Positions 8,774 through 17,423 of a stretch of DNA of 64,000 bases are shown here, piece by piece. How positions within the stretch are numbered: position 1 is the stretch's first letter; each line of letters starts with the position of its first letter. The stretch comes from Flagellimonas lutaonensis. GTDB taxonomy: Bacteria; Bacteroidota; Bacteroidia; Flavobacteriales; Flavobacteriaceae. A model generated the notes under the pieces. The model saw nothing but the letters and a program-made list of their open reading frames with translations. It had not been told where the DNA came from and did no database searches. The stretch lies in contig NZ_CP011071.1 of the NCBI RefSeq assembly GCF_000963865.1, positions 2,964,001 through 3,028,000 on the forward strand, read 5' to 3'. The translations under genes and the position numbers were made by a program.

Positions 8774-10059
8774 TTTGCCTGGAGTTCTTTCGCCACAGAC
8801 TGTACCTCGTCAAGTACCCGCAGCAAGTTACCTCCCCAAAGTTTGGCGATTTCTTCTTCTGTATATCCTCTTTTTACAAGCTCTAAGGTCACGTTAAAGG
8901 TTTCTGAGGCATCTGACCAGCCTTCGATGCCGCCACCGCCGTCAAAGTCTGAACTTATGCCCACGTGGTCAATGCCGATAAGGTCTACCATGTAATCGAT
9001 ATGGTCCACAAAATCTGAAACGTTGACCGCTTCAGGAGCCTTGGGATCATCGGCCACCAACTCTTTGGAAATGTTCAATACCTTGGGGTAGTTTTCTATG
9101 AAGGTCGCTTTTTGAGCATCGGTCAACTCGCGAAATTGTGATCGGTCGTACCATTCAATGCCCAGAGAATCGGCCACCTTTTGGTACACTTCTTTCATAT
9201 AGGTAGCCCTGGCTTTATGCTTTTCAGTGCTGAGGTAGGCGCTAAATGCCACGGTTTGCACCACGCCGCCATTCTCTTTCAGCAGCAGTAATTGTTCGTC
9301 ATCGAGATTTCTGCTATGGTCGCAAAGGGCCCGTGCCGATGAGTGTGAGGCGATGATAGGGGCTTTCGATAGGGCGACCATCTGCTTCATGGATTCCTTT
9401 GATGGATGCGAGACATCAATCATTATTCCTAGTCTATTCATCTCAAATACAGCATTTTTGCCCAACTCACTTAAACCATTATGTAACCATTCGTCATTTT
9501 CTTCCCCAGTATTCGAATCGCAAAATTGGCTATGTCCATTATGTGACAATGAGATATATCGCGCACCCCATTCATGGTATTTCTCAAAATTGGAAAGGTC
9601 TTCACCAATGGGGTAGGCGTTTTCCACACCTATCATGGCCACTAGCTTGCCTTCGCCAACGATTCTTCTAACGTCATCTGAGTTCAGTGCCAAACCTATT
9701 TGGTCTGGGGCAAATTCTTCGCAAAGCCGGTGAATTGCCCGAAACTTGGCCTCGGCATTGGCCGCCGCTTTGGCGTATCCCTCGGCATTCAATGAATCTT
9801 GACCTGTGTAGACAATGAACCAGCCAACATCGAGCCCCCCTTCTTTCATTTTTGGCAAATCGACCTGTGTCTGCAGGCGCTGGGTGTAGTTAACACTATC
9901 GGTAAAATTCTTGACGTTGATATCGATGTGCGTATCCACTGTGATCACTCTATCGTGTATTGCCTTGGCTTTTTCTTCAAGATTTTCGGTTGATTTTTCT
10001 TGCTTTTCGCCGCATGACAGTAAAAGGCAGCAAAGGGTGAAAAGGGTATAAATTCTCAT
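8770..10059 (-). CDS. Membrane dipeptidase (peptidase M19), lipoprotein
   Basis: Zinc dipeptidase of the renal-dipeptidase family, 429 residues. I start it at the ATG at 10057-10059 because this gives a lipoprotein signal MRIYTLFTLCCLLLSC with lipobox LLSC. A longer reading frame upstream adds an unlikely N-terminus. Metal-site segments are VDTHIDIN (HxD), MIGVENAYPIGED (bridging Glu), MIDVSHPSKESM, PIIASHSSARALCDH and GIDHVGISSDFDG. It is probably tethered to the periplasmic side and cleaves dipeptides, including D-amino-acid-containing ones as in the family. Confidence 0.9.
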   Translation of the reverse strand: MRIYTLFTLCCLLLSCGEKQEKSTENLEEKAKAIHDRVITVDTHIDINVKNFTDSVNYTQRLQTQVDLPKMKEGGLDVGWFIVYTGQDSLNAEGYAKAAANAEAKFRAIHRLCEEFAPDQIGLALNSDDVRRIVGEGKLVAMIGVENAYPIGEDLSNFEKYHEWGARYISLSHNGHSQFCDSNTGEENDEWLHNGLSELGKNAVFEMNRLGIMIDVSHPSKESMKQMVALSKAPIIASHSSARALCDHSRNLDDEQLLLLKENGGVVQTVAFSAYLSTEKHKARATYMKEVYQKVADSLGIEWYDRSQFRELTDAQKATFIENYPKVLNISKELVADDPKAPEAVNVSDFVDHIDYMVDLIGIDHVGISSDFDGGGGIEGWSDASETFNVTLELVKRGYTEEEIAKLWGGNLLRVLDEVQSVAKELQAN

Positions 10060-10148
10060 GGAAATAATTTTTACACCTACAAATAAAGCGAATTGACAAC
10101 AAAAACGGGAAACCACGTAACAATTAATTGCCCAGGCTAGGTTAAATG

Positions 10149-10214
10149 ACCAGTTTTAACATCATAAAAACCAGTTTTTTAGGGAACGGCCAAAAATACC
10201 TTAACAATTGGCCG
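10149..10214. promoter_or_regulatory. Direct and inverted repeats upstream of the exopolysaccharide-type locus
   Basis: ACCAGTTTT occurs at 10149-10157 and again at 10170-10178, exactly 21 bases apart (two helical turns), as expected for side-by-side binding of a dimeric regulator. Just downstream CGGCCA (10187-10192) and TGGCCG (10209-10214) form an inverted repeat. All lie within 92 bases of the first gene of the locus. A binding role is inferred. Confidence 0.35.
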
Positions 10215-10240
10215 AACACAATAACTAGACGACGAAATTG

Positions 10241-10618
10241 ATGATGCAACTACTGAACCACTTGGATAGATTAGGAACCGCACTGGACAACTACTCTTTC
10301 GAAGAATTGAAAATAGCCGAAGCACTGAAACTCAAACAGCACTATTCGGCCCTCGAAGAACGGCTGCACAAAAACATATTCGGCCCGTTGGAGGCCGAAT
10401 GTGACACACCCTCCGTTCAGGTCAATCATGCCTATGACATATCGGACAGTAAAGTAATGTCAGAACCTGACAGGACGGACCCATCAGCTAACTGGTCGGA
10501 GTTGGAAAGGGTTATGGCAGAATTAAAAGACTCAAAACTCGACCCTTGGCAAGAGGCCCTTGTGGAGCGCTTGCAACAGGTGTCAAAAACAATTGAAGCT
10601 ACCATCAAGGCCGTATAG
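10241..10618 (+). CDS. Small protein of unknown function, first gene of the HPt/GT2 locus
   Basis: Not recognised. The protein is about 125 residues, charged and helical, beginning MMQLLNHLDRLGTALDNYSF. A helical first half (SFEELKIAEALKLKQHYSAL) is followed by a polar linker around residues 60-85 and a second helix near the C-terminus (WQEALVERLQQVSKTIEATI). It has no signal peptide, membrane segment or catalytic motif. The start is set at the ATG at 10241; a TTG three bases earlier is less likely. It lies 31 bases before the HPt gene on the same strand. Context suggests a regulatory or scaffolding part of that system, but nothing in the sequence proves it. Confidence 0.72.
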   Translation: MMQLLNHLDRLGTALDNYSFEELKIAEALKLKQHYSALEERLHKNIFGPLEAECDTPSVQVNHAYDISDSKVMSEPDRTDPSANWSELERVMAELKDSKLDPWQEALVERLQQVSKTIEATIKAV

Positions 10619-10649
10619 GTCGGTATGGTATATCTAAAATAGGATAGTT

Positions 10650-11054
10650 ATGGCTACAAAGATCACCATTCAACAATTTGAATCACAGCTAAAGAACGCT
10701 GAACAACCATTTGACATCAAAAACTTGCTCACCGAATGTATGGGGCAGGTGGCATTGCTCGAAGAACTGATACGCCTGTTCAAACAGAACGTTCTAGAAT
10801 TTATCGGCAACTTGAAGGTGCACCTCACCAACGAGGATATGAAGGGTCTTGCCTTTGCCTGCCATAAGATGAAGTCGGGCATTAAAATGATGAAGGCCCA
10901 TGGGCTACTACAAATCGTGGAACAGATCGATTTGGAGAGCAAAACCGGCAAAGACCTTAAACACCTAAACTTTCTGTACAACCATTTCATTGACGAATAC
11001 TCGCGATTGGAAAAGCAGATTGACCGAGAATGTGACGAAATGAAAAACCAATAA
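10650..11054 (+). CDS. HPt (histidine phosphotransfer) domain protein
   Basis: A stand-alone 134-residue HPt protein. The helical-bundle signature FACHKMKSGIKMM places the phospho-accepting histidine at residue 72 with the following basic residues K73 and K75, as in HPt domains (A-H-x-L-K-G-S). No kinase or receiver domain is fused. HPt proteins relay phosphate between receivers, and the next gene encodes one. No histidine kinase is in the window, so its phosphodonor is unknown. It could also act as a non-catalytic docking protein. Confidence 0.82.
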   Translation: MATKITIQQFESQLKNAEQPFDIKNLLTECMGQVALLEELIRLFKQNVLEFIGNLKVHLTNEDMKGLAFACHKMKSGIKMMKAHGLLQIVEQIDLESKTGKDLKHLNFLYNHFIDEYSRLEKQIDRECDEMKNQ

Positions 11055-11069
11055 CAATAGACCCAGAAA

Positions 11070-11450
11070 TTGAAAGGAAGAAAAATCTTATTGGCGGAAG
11101 ATGACCAAATGTTGGCCTCGCTGCTCCAATTCTGGCTTGAGAAAGAGGGGTATGAGGTCAATGTGCTTGAAAACGGCTTGGAAGTAAAGGAGTCTTTGAA
11201 GCAGGCCTTGCCAGACATTATCATCAGTGACATTATGATGCCCTATTTCTCGGGTATAGAGCTGGTTGACCATGTTCGCAATGAGGTAAACTCAAAGCTA
11301 CCGATCATATTGATCTCTTCGGCCTCCAATGATGAAAACATCTTGAATGCCTTTGAATTGGGGGCCACCGATTTTCTGTCAAAGCCCATAAGCCCGTCTG
11401 AACTTTTGGTCAGGGTATCAAGGGCATTGAATACCGTGAGTAAAACATAG
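11070..11450 (+). CDS. Receiver-only response regulator
   Basis: A CheY-like single-domain regulator of 126 residues with no DNA-binding output domain. The acidic pocket is LLAEDDQ (E10, D11, D12), the phospho-acceptor is D54 in IISDIMMP, and the switch lysine is K105 in LSKP. The start is a TTG (TTG AAA GGA AGA), since no ATG precedes the first beta strand. It follows the HPt gene by 15 bases. Output must be by protein contact, most simply with a component of the polysaccharide machine encoded downstream. Confidence 0.9.
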   Translation: MKGRKILLAEDDQMLASLLQFWLEKEGYEVNVLENGLEVKESLKQALPDIIISDIMMPYFSGIELVDHVRNEVNSKLPIILISSASNDENILNAFELGATDFLSKPISPSELLVRVSRALNTVSKT

Positions 11451-11520
11451 TAAAAACCAAATAACCAAACCTATCAACGTCCCGACCATACATACCGACC
11501 TACTTTGGGATCTTACCGCC

Positions 11521-13605
11521 ATGTTCACGATACTGGGAGTGGTGTATTTTGCGTTCATATTCTTTTTTAAACGCAAAATTTCCTTCCATTCAAAAAGGCT
11601 TTCAGAGAAGAAGAAAAAGTTGGCACCCGTTATCAGCAACTTTCTCTTTCATGACCACCATGGCCCCATCGAAGAACAAAAGAGTTATGTACAGTTGAAA
11701 ATTGAGATTAGGGGGGAACTCAAAAACAAATCCTTTCGAAAAATACTCACCGAGATATTGATGGACCTTGAAAAGGACGTCTCGGGCGAAACCAAGAAAA
11801 AACTGCACCGACTTTATGCAGAATTGGGGTTGCACCTCGATGCGTTCCAAAAGTTGAAAAGTTGGCGATGGGAGGTGGTCTCATCAGGAATTTTGGAGCT
11901 GACCGAAATGCAGCGGATCGATGCCTACCCCTTTATTACCAAGTTTTTGAACGACAGAAGGGGCATAATACGAAAGCAGGCCGAAATAGCCACCGTTTCT
12001 TTGAAACCAGAGGGCATCAGCCATTTATTGGATACCACCCGATATAGCATTTCTGAGTGGCAACAGCTCAAAATCATGGAAGAACTCAGGGAGATGGAAA
12101 ATTTTAGGCCACCGCAATTTGCCACTTGGTTGATTTCGCCCAATCGTGATGTGGTGCTTTTTTCACTTCGGTTGATGCGCCATTACAACCAGAACGATGC
12201 GGCAAAATCAATTGTTGAACTTATAAAGCACAAAGATGACCAAGTTAAGACAGAGGCCATTCGGTGCATCAAAGAGTTCTGTATTCTTAGGGCTATCGAT
12301 CCTTTAAAAAAGGTGTTTTGGAGCTGCAATGAAATGGTCAAGATCGAGATTCTTGAAGCCATTTCAACGTTGGGGAGCAAAAACGACATCGAATTTCTTC
12401 TTAAGGTAGAAAAACAAGAACCTTCTTTTATGGTGCGCACAAAGGCACTGACTGCCATCAACGATTTGGCCCCTGATACCATAATTCCGACCAAAGATAT
12501 CATGTCGCGTTTCAAAAAAGACAAAAAGGATTCCATCGACATTGAATTGGCGAACGCGAAAACCGTTTCAGATTCGGCCCCTGTAACCGTTCACGATAAA
12601 GAAACACCCCCAGAAGATGATTTGGTGGCCGGCAACGAAACGTATTTCGAGAGCATCGAGGTCTATGAGGTTGACCCCAAGACCATTTCGCTGGCAGACG
12701 ATGCTATTCATGCTGAAGACCATTTAGAAGCGTCAGCAGGCGAACAGGAGGCTGAAATGGAAAAGGAATATGAATTTGGGCCACTTGAAGAAGAAATGGA
12801 TGAGGTATTCAATGGCCACCTTGGGCTGGTTAATCCCGATTCCAACCAGGAGCAGACAGATGATAGCAATGCCCTTCAACCAAAATTTTCAGAAGAATAC
12901 CAAAAACTCTCGCCCCCAGAACAGGAAAAGCTTATTGAGAGCCTGGAAATATCAGGCTCTGACAGGGATATTCCCGTTTTGGAGGATTTGATGAAACAAC
13001 AGAACAACCCCGAATCGGGCTTCCGTATTTTCAAGATGTTGAAAAAATTGAAGACCCGATCCGACATTGCAAATACCCCATCTTCAGAGCCATCGTATAA
13101 TGTAGACGAACTTTTGGTCGAGGCCAAAGACAGTATTTTTTACCCACTTTTTGAGTATGCCGATGGCACAGCCCCCAAATTGGCACTGTTGGAAGAAATT
13201 GCCGATGTGGGCGACGAACGCGAGCTGGCCTTGCTTGAAAAACTTACTCATGACCAAGATGTAAGGGTGGCGCAGCGTGCGGGTAGGGCAAAAGAACAAT
13301 TACTGCAAAAATTGACAAGCGATGAGGAGGCGGTTTCGGAAATGGCAACCCAAGAGCCGGCAGAACAACCCGAAATGGTACAGGATAATCAAACTGAAAA
13401 GGCTCCTCTCGAACAGAACCCTAAAACCGGGGAAACTAATGAGGCCGATGACGAACTCTTGCCCCTTGAGCTCTGTTTTCTTTATGACGAGTTGGGCATA
13501 AAGGGCGCAAATGATCATGAAGAAGGGCTCAATTTTGAATTGTCAGAGGAGTTTTATCTGTACGGTAATAGCTCGCAAGTAGAACGAAACATGTCTAAAA
13601 AATGA
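11521..13605 (+). CDS. Membrane-anchored HEAT-repeat protein
   Basis: A 694-residue protein with one N-terminal membrane segment (FTILGVVYFAFIFFFKRK). A long cytoplasmic alpha-solenoid follows: HEAT-like repeats around 150-330 (for example EWQQLKIMEELREM, DDQVKTEAIRCIKEFC, NEMVKIEILEAISTLG). An acidic linker (about 340-460) and a second helical block (about 460-610) complete it. HEAT solenoids are protein-interaction platforms. Its place between the receiver gene and the GT2 synthase (4-base ATGA overlap with the latter) suggests it links signal to synthase. The frame is open for about 80 bases before the ATG without a standard start codon. Confidence 0.82.
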   Translation: MFTILGVVYFAFIFFFKRKISFHSKRLSEKKKKLAPVISNFLFHDHHGPIEEQKSYVQLKIEIRGELKNKSFRKILTEILMDLEKDVSGETKKKLHRLYAELGLHLDAFQKLKSWRWEVVSSGILELTEMQRIDAYPFITKFLNDRRGIIRKQAEIATVSLKPEGISHLLDTTRYSISEWQQLKIMEELREMENFRPPQFATWLISPNRDVVLFSLRLMRHYNQNDAAKSIVELIKHKDDQVKTEAIRCIKEFCILRAIDPLKKVFWSCNEMVKIEILEAISTLGSKNDIEFLLKVEKQEPSFMVRTKALTAINDLAPDTIIPTKDIMSRFKKDKKDSIDIELANAKTVSDSAPVTVHDKETPPEDDLVAGNETYFESIEVYEVDPKTISLADDAIHAEDHLEASAGEQEAEMEKEYEFGPLEEEMDEVFNGHLGLVNPDSNQEQTDDSNALQPKFSEEYQKLSPPEQEKLIESLEISGSDRDIPVLEDLMKQQNNPESGFRIFKMLKKLKTRSDIANTPSSEPSYNVDELLVEAKDSIFYPLFEYADGTAPKLALLEEIADVGDERELALLEKLTHDQDVRVAQRAGRAKEQLLQKLTSDEEAVSEMATQEPAEQPEMVQDNQTEKAPLEQNPKTGETNEADDELLPLELCFLYDELGIKGANDHEEGLNFELSEEFYLYGNSSQVERNMSKK

Positions 13606-15035
13606 TGGACAGCACCCTTTTTGAGGTATTGTTAAAGTACATCAATATCACCTTTTTGGTGTTTACGGTGGTGCTTTTTAGCATGTTCTGCATAATGGGT
13701 TACCTGTCCACCAGAAATGCCATCCACTACAGGAACAAGAACAGTTTTGGCGACCTCTCCAAAGTAATGGCCTCGCCATTGGCCCCGGGTATCACGATCA
13801 TCGCACCAGCGTACAATGAAGAATTGACCATTGTAGAAAACGTTCGCTCGCTGTTATCGCTGAAATATGTCAATTACGAGGTGATGGTAGTGAACGATGG
13901 CAGTAAAGATGATACCCTCGAAAAATTGATTGCGGCCTACGACCTTGAGAGGGTTGAGCAAAAAATTGACCCAAACTGGCAATCAAAGCCCATTCGTGGT
14001 ATTTACAAGTCTAAGCACCGTGCTTTTTCGAAATTGGTTGTGATCGATAAAGAGAACGGGGGCAAATCAGATGCCCTAAATACGGGTATGCGGCTATCTG
14101 AAAACAGGTATGTGGGGTGTATCGATGTGGATTGCCTGTTGTTGCCAGATGCCTTGTTGCATGTGGTAAAGAGCTTCTTTCAGCGAACCAAAAAACGGGT
14201 GATTGCCGTTGGCGGCGTTATTAGAATTGCCAATTCATGCAAGATCTCAGGGGGTACTTTGGAAGAAATAAGGCTTCCAAAGAGCTGGTTGGCCAAATTT
14301 CAGCTTTTGGAATATACCCGATCTTTTTTGTTGGGCCGTATGGCATGGGGCCGCATCGATAGCCTTTTGATCATTTCAGGCGCCTTCGGTTTTTTTGATA
14401 GGGAGATAGCCCTGGCCGTGGGGGGCTATGATACGGGCACCATTGGGGAAGATATGGAAATCGTTTTCAGAATGCGCCGCTATATGCATGAGCGGCGCGA
14501 GCCGTATACCATTGAGTATATACCTGATTCACTGTGTTGGACCGAGGTGCCGGAAGATCTCAAGATATTGGTAAACCAGCGTGATCGTTGGGCCCGGGGC
14601 AACCTTGAGACCCTGTACAAGCACAAAGACATGTTTTTCAACTCAAAGTTTGGCAGGTTGGGCCTTTTGAGCTATCCCTACTGGTTCTTTTACGAATGGC
14701 TTTCGCCCTTGCTGGAATTTTTCGGGTTTCTGACCATAATGCTGTTTTGGTACCTCAATATTCTCAACTGGGACTTTTTTCTGGCGATTACGGTGACCAT
14801 TTACATGTTCTCCATCATGTTTTCGTTCTACGCCATTCTATGGGATGTCTATACCTACAACGAGTATAAAAAGACCAAAGACATCCTCACCTTGATGCTC
14901 TGCGCTATCATAGAGCCGTTTGTTTTTCGGCCCATCGTGGTCATGTCGTCGGTTCGGGGAAATCTAAAAAAACTGTTCAGGGTACAATCGGGTTGGGGTA
15001 CCCAGGTTCGAAAGGGATTTGCCAAAGCAACTTAA
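13602..15035 (+). CDS. Processive family 2 glycosyltransferase (PgaC/BcsA-like polysaccharide synthase)
   Basis: A 477-residue inner-membrane synthase expected to polymerise a beta-linked polysaccharide from a nucleotide sugar. A first membrane segment (about 14-34) is followed by the cytoplasmic GT-A domain. The motifs are D99 in VVNDGSKDD, DxD at D175/D177 (CIDVDCL), GEDME as the catalytic-base region, and QRDRW (Q/RxxRW), which marks processive enzymes. Several C-terminal membrane helices follow (about 355-450). Product identity is not readable. It is the catalytic centre of the seven-gene locus, overlapping the HEAT gene by 4 bases. Confidence 0.9.
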   Translation: MMDSTLFEVLLKYINITFLVFTVVLFSMFCIMGYLSTRNAIHYRNKNSFGDLSKVMASPLAPGITIIAPAYNEELTIVENVRSLLSLKYVNYEVMVVNDGSKDDTLEKLIAAYDLERVEQKIDPNWQSKPIRGIYKSKHRAFSKLVVIDKENGGKSDALNTGMRLSENRYVGCIDVDCLLLPDALLHVVKSFFQRTKKRVIAVGGVIRIANSCKISGGTLEEIRLPKSWLAKFQLLEYTRSFLLGRMAWGRIDSLLIISGAFGFFDREIALAVGGYDTGTIGEDMEIVFRMRRYMHERREPYTIEYIPDSLCWTEVPEDLKILVNQRDRWARGNLETLYKHKDMFFNSKFGRLGLLSYPYWFFYEWLSPLLEFFGFLTIMLFWYLNILNWDFFLAITVTIYMFSIMFSFYAILWDVYTYNEYKKTKDILTLMLCAIIEPFVFRPIVVMSSVRGNLKKLFRVQSGWGTQVRKGFAKAT

Positions 15036-15044
15036 TGCAATAAG

Positions 15045-17423
15045 ATGAACACGAGCCAACGTGATAGATACTCGCTAATGCATTACACCAGATTGATCAT
15101 CGCATTCTTTCTGTGCCTGATGCTGTTGTCTGTGTTTCAATATACCACGCTCTATTTCAAGGGTGTGGTTGAAGGTGTTTTCAGTTCCAGCTTTTTTATC
15201 GCGGTTGCCCATCAAATGGGTTTTGCATCGTTAGTGGCCATAATACTGATATTTCCCTTTAATTTTTGGGAGAATCTAAGGCCACGCTATGGCTTTGTGC
15301 TTATTGTTGTGCTGCTTGTACTGTTGTTGATCGTAGAGGCCCTGTTGATTACCTACTACTGTACCGCATTGGTGCCCTTGGGTTCTGACCTTTTGGGCTA
15401 TAGTATTGCCGATATCAAAGAGACCATCAGCAATTCGGGCGGTATATCGATAGTGCCTTTTGTAGGTCTGGCGGTCATTATAGCCACCTTTTTTGGCCTG
15501 TACAGACTTACCTCGAAGTACTACCACCATATCGGTAAAATGTACCCATTTACCATTGTTCTCTTTAGTCTTTTCGTCTCAACGCTTTTTTTGGACGGTA
15601 AACCCATAAACCAAAGCAAGACACAGTACCTGGCCATAAACCTTTATAAGACCTCAACAGAAGACACCTCGTACAAGGCAGATGTCGAATACCCTTTGAT
15701 AAAATCGGGGCATACCAAGAACGTTTTGGGCGAATACTTTGAATTGAAAGAAGAAAAGCCCAATATCGTTATGGTAATTGTTGAAGGGCTGGGCCGCGAT
15801 TTTATGGGCGAGGGTGCCGAGTTTGGCGGCTTTACACCCTTTTTGGATTCCCTATCCCAAAAGTCGCTCTATTGGGAGAACTGCCTGAGTACAACAGGGC
15901 GCACATTTGGTGTGCTTCCGGCCCTTACCGGCTCATTGCCTTTTGGCACGAGTGGGTTTATGGAACTCGAGAAATATCCGAACAAGCTCACCTTGTTCAG
16001 CATATTAAAGAACAATGGATATCTAACATCATTTTATCAAGGCACCAATAGCTCATTTGATAACGTAGACAGTTACCTGATAAGCGAGAACGTTGATCAG
16101 ATAATCGATAAATCCAGTTTTGGCGAAGAATATGAAATGCAGGAAGAAAACAAGGGCTTCTCATGGGGGTATCCTGATAAGGAACTCTTTAAAAAGAGTA
16201 TGCGTATGAACCGTGAGGAAGCGCAGCCAAGACTTGAAGTCTATATGACCATCAGCAACCATGAACCATTTATTCCTCCCCGTCAGGATTATTATGAGAA
16301 AAGAGTAGCGCAGTTATTGGAAAAGGCGCAGTTGGAGGGAGCTGTCAAGAGGGTCATTAAAAAGAACGACAACGTTTTTGCCACACTTTTATATACTGAT
16401 GATGCGCTAAAATATTTCTTTGAGGAATACAAAAAACAACCCGGCTATGAGAATACGATTTTCATTGTAACGGGAGACCACAGGCTGATACCCATTCCAC
16501 AGCGAAACAATCTGAGCCGTTTTCATGTGCCCTTGATGATTTATAGCCCGATGTTGAAGAACCCAAAGAAGATCAGCGCGATTTCTTCCCATTTTGATGT
16601 ACCCCCCACGTTAATGGCCCTGCTCGAAGGTAAATACGAGCTCAAAATGCCCAAAAAAGTAGCATGGATGGGCGATGCACTCGATACAAATTCCAGCTTC
16701 AGGTCAATAAAAGACATTCCGCTCATGCGCAATAAAAACGAATTGAAGGAATATATCAGTGGTGAAAAGCTGTATTCTGATGGGGCGGTATATACCATTG
16801 ACGAGAATATGGATCTGGGCAGTACATTTGGCGGTTCAGACCTCGAAAAAAAGCTACAGAACTTTAAATCGTTGAACGCCTATGTGACCACCAACGATAA
16901 GATAATACCTGATAGTCTGGCCATTTTCACCATCAAAAAAGAAAAATTTACCGATAGCGAAATGGTTTGGATCAACAGTCTTTACAACGGGTATAATTCT
17001 GACAAGTTCTTTTCGATTGCCCGAGACCTTGCCTTTGACAAAGAATATGACAAGGCGCTATTGTTGTGCCGCTATATACTCTCTGAAAGGCCAAGGCATA
17101 TCGACACAAAGATTTTGATGGGGAGGGTCAATGCATGGCGTGGCAACCGCGATACCGCCATTGAGATATTGCAAGAATGCATTAAGATAAACCCTGATTA
17201 CATCGACTCTTATTCTGCTTTGTTCGATGTCTACTTCTGGGATGGCAGACATCATGAAGCCCTTGAACTCATAGAACTTGTGCAGCGAAACAGTTCGAGT
17301 GCCGATGTCATTGCCGATAAAATAGCACGTGCCAAGCGAGAGGCAAGAAAGGCAGGGATTTCACTTGTGAACAAATCTGAACGCCCAAAAGGCAAAGATG
17401 TCGTGGCATCACTAAAGCAATGA
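15045..17423 (+). CDS. LTA-synthase-like sulfatase-fold phosphotransferase with C-terminal TPRs
   Basis: A 792-residue membrane enzyme. It has about five transmembrane helices in residues 12-185, then an extracytoplasmic alkaline-phosphatase/sulfatase-fold domain. Motifs are PNIVMVIVEGLG (metal-binding E247), the threonine nucleophile region STTGRT (about 282-287) and VTGDHR. TPR-like repeats occupy residues 645-760 (YDKALLLCRYILSERP, TAIEILQECIKINPDY). LtaS/OpgB/EptA relatives transfer phosphoglycerol or phosphoethanolamine from phospholipid to glycans. Here the likely target is the polymer made by the adjacent synthase. The TPR tail may dock to the next gene's barrel, which also has TPRs. 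That division of labour is inference. Confidence 0.83.
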   Translation: MNTSQRDRYSLMHYTRLIIAFFLCLMLLSVFQYTTLYFKGVVEGVFSSSFFIAVAHQMGFASLVAIILIFPFNFWENLRPRYGFVLIVVLLVLLLIVEALLITYYCTALVPLGSDLLGYSIADIKETISNSGGISIVPFVGLAVIIATFFGLYRLTSKYYHHIGKMYPFTIVLFSLFVSTLFLDGKPINQSKTQYLAINLYKTSTEDTSYKADVEYPLIKSGHTKNVLGEYFELKEEKPNIVMVIVEGLGRDFMGEGAEFGGFTPFLDSLSQKSLYWENCLSTTGRTFGVLPALTGSLPFGTSGFMELEKYPNKLTLFSILKNNGYLTSFYQGTNSSFDNVDSYLISENVDQIIDKSSFGEEYEMQEENKGFSWGYPDKELFKKSMRMNREEAQPRLEVYMTISNHEPFIPPRQDYYEKRVAQLLEKAQLEGAVKRVIKKNDNVFATLLYTDDALKYFFEEYKKQPGYENTIFIVTGDHRLIPIPQRNNLSRFHVPLMIYSPMLKNPKKISAISSHFDVPPTLMALLEGKYELKMPKKVAWMGDALDTNSSFRSIKDIPLMRNKNELKEYISGEKLYSDGAVYTIDENMDLGSTFGGSDLEKKLQNFKSLNAYVTTNDKIIPDSLAIFTIKKEKFTDSEMVWINSLYNGYNSDKFFSIARDLAFDKEYDKALLLCRYILSERPRHIDTKILMGRVNAWRGNRDTAIEILQECIKINPDYIDSYSALFDVYFWDGRHHEALELIELVQRNSSSADVIADKIARAKREARKAGISLVNKSERPKGKDVVASLKQ

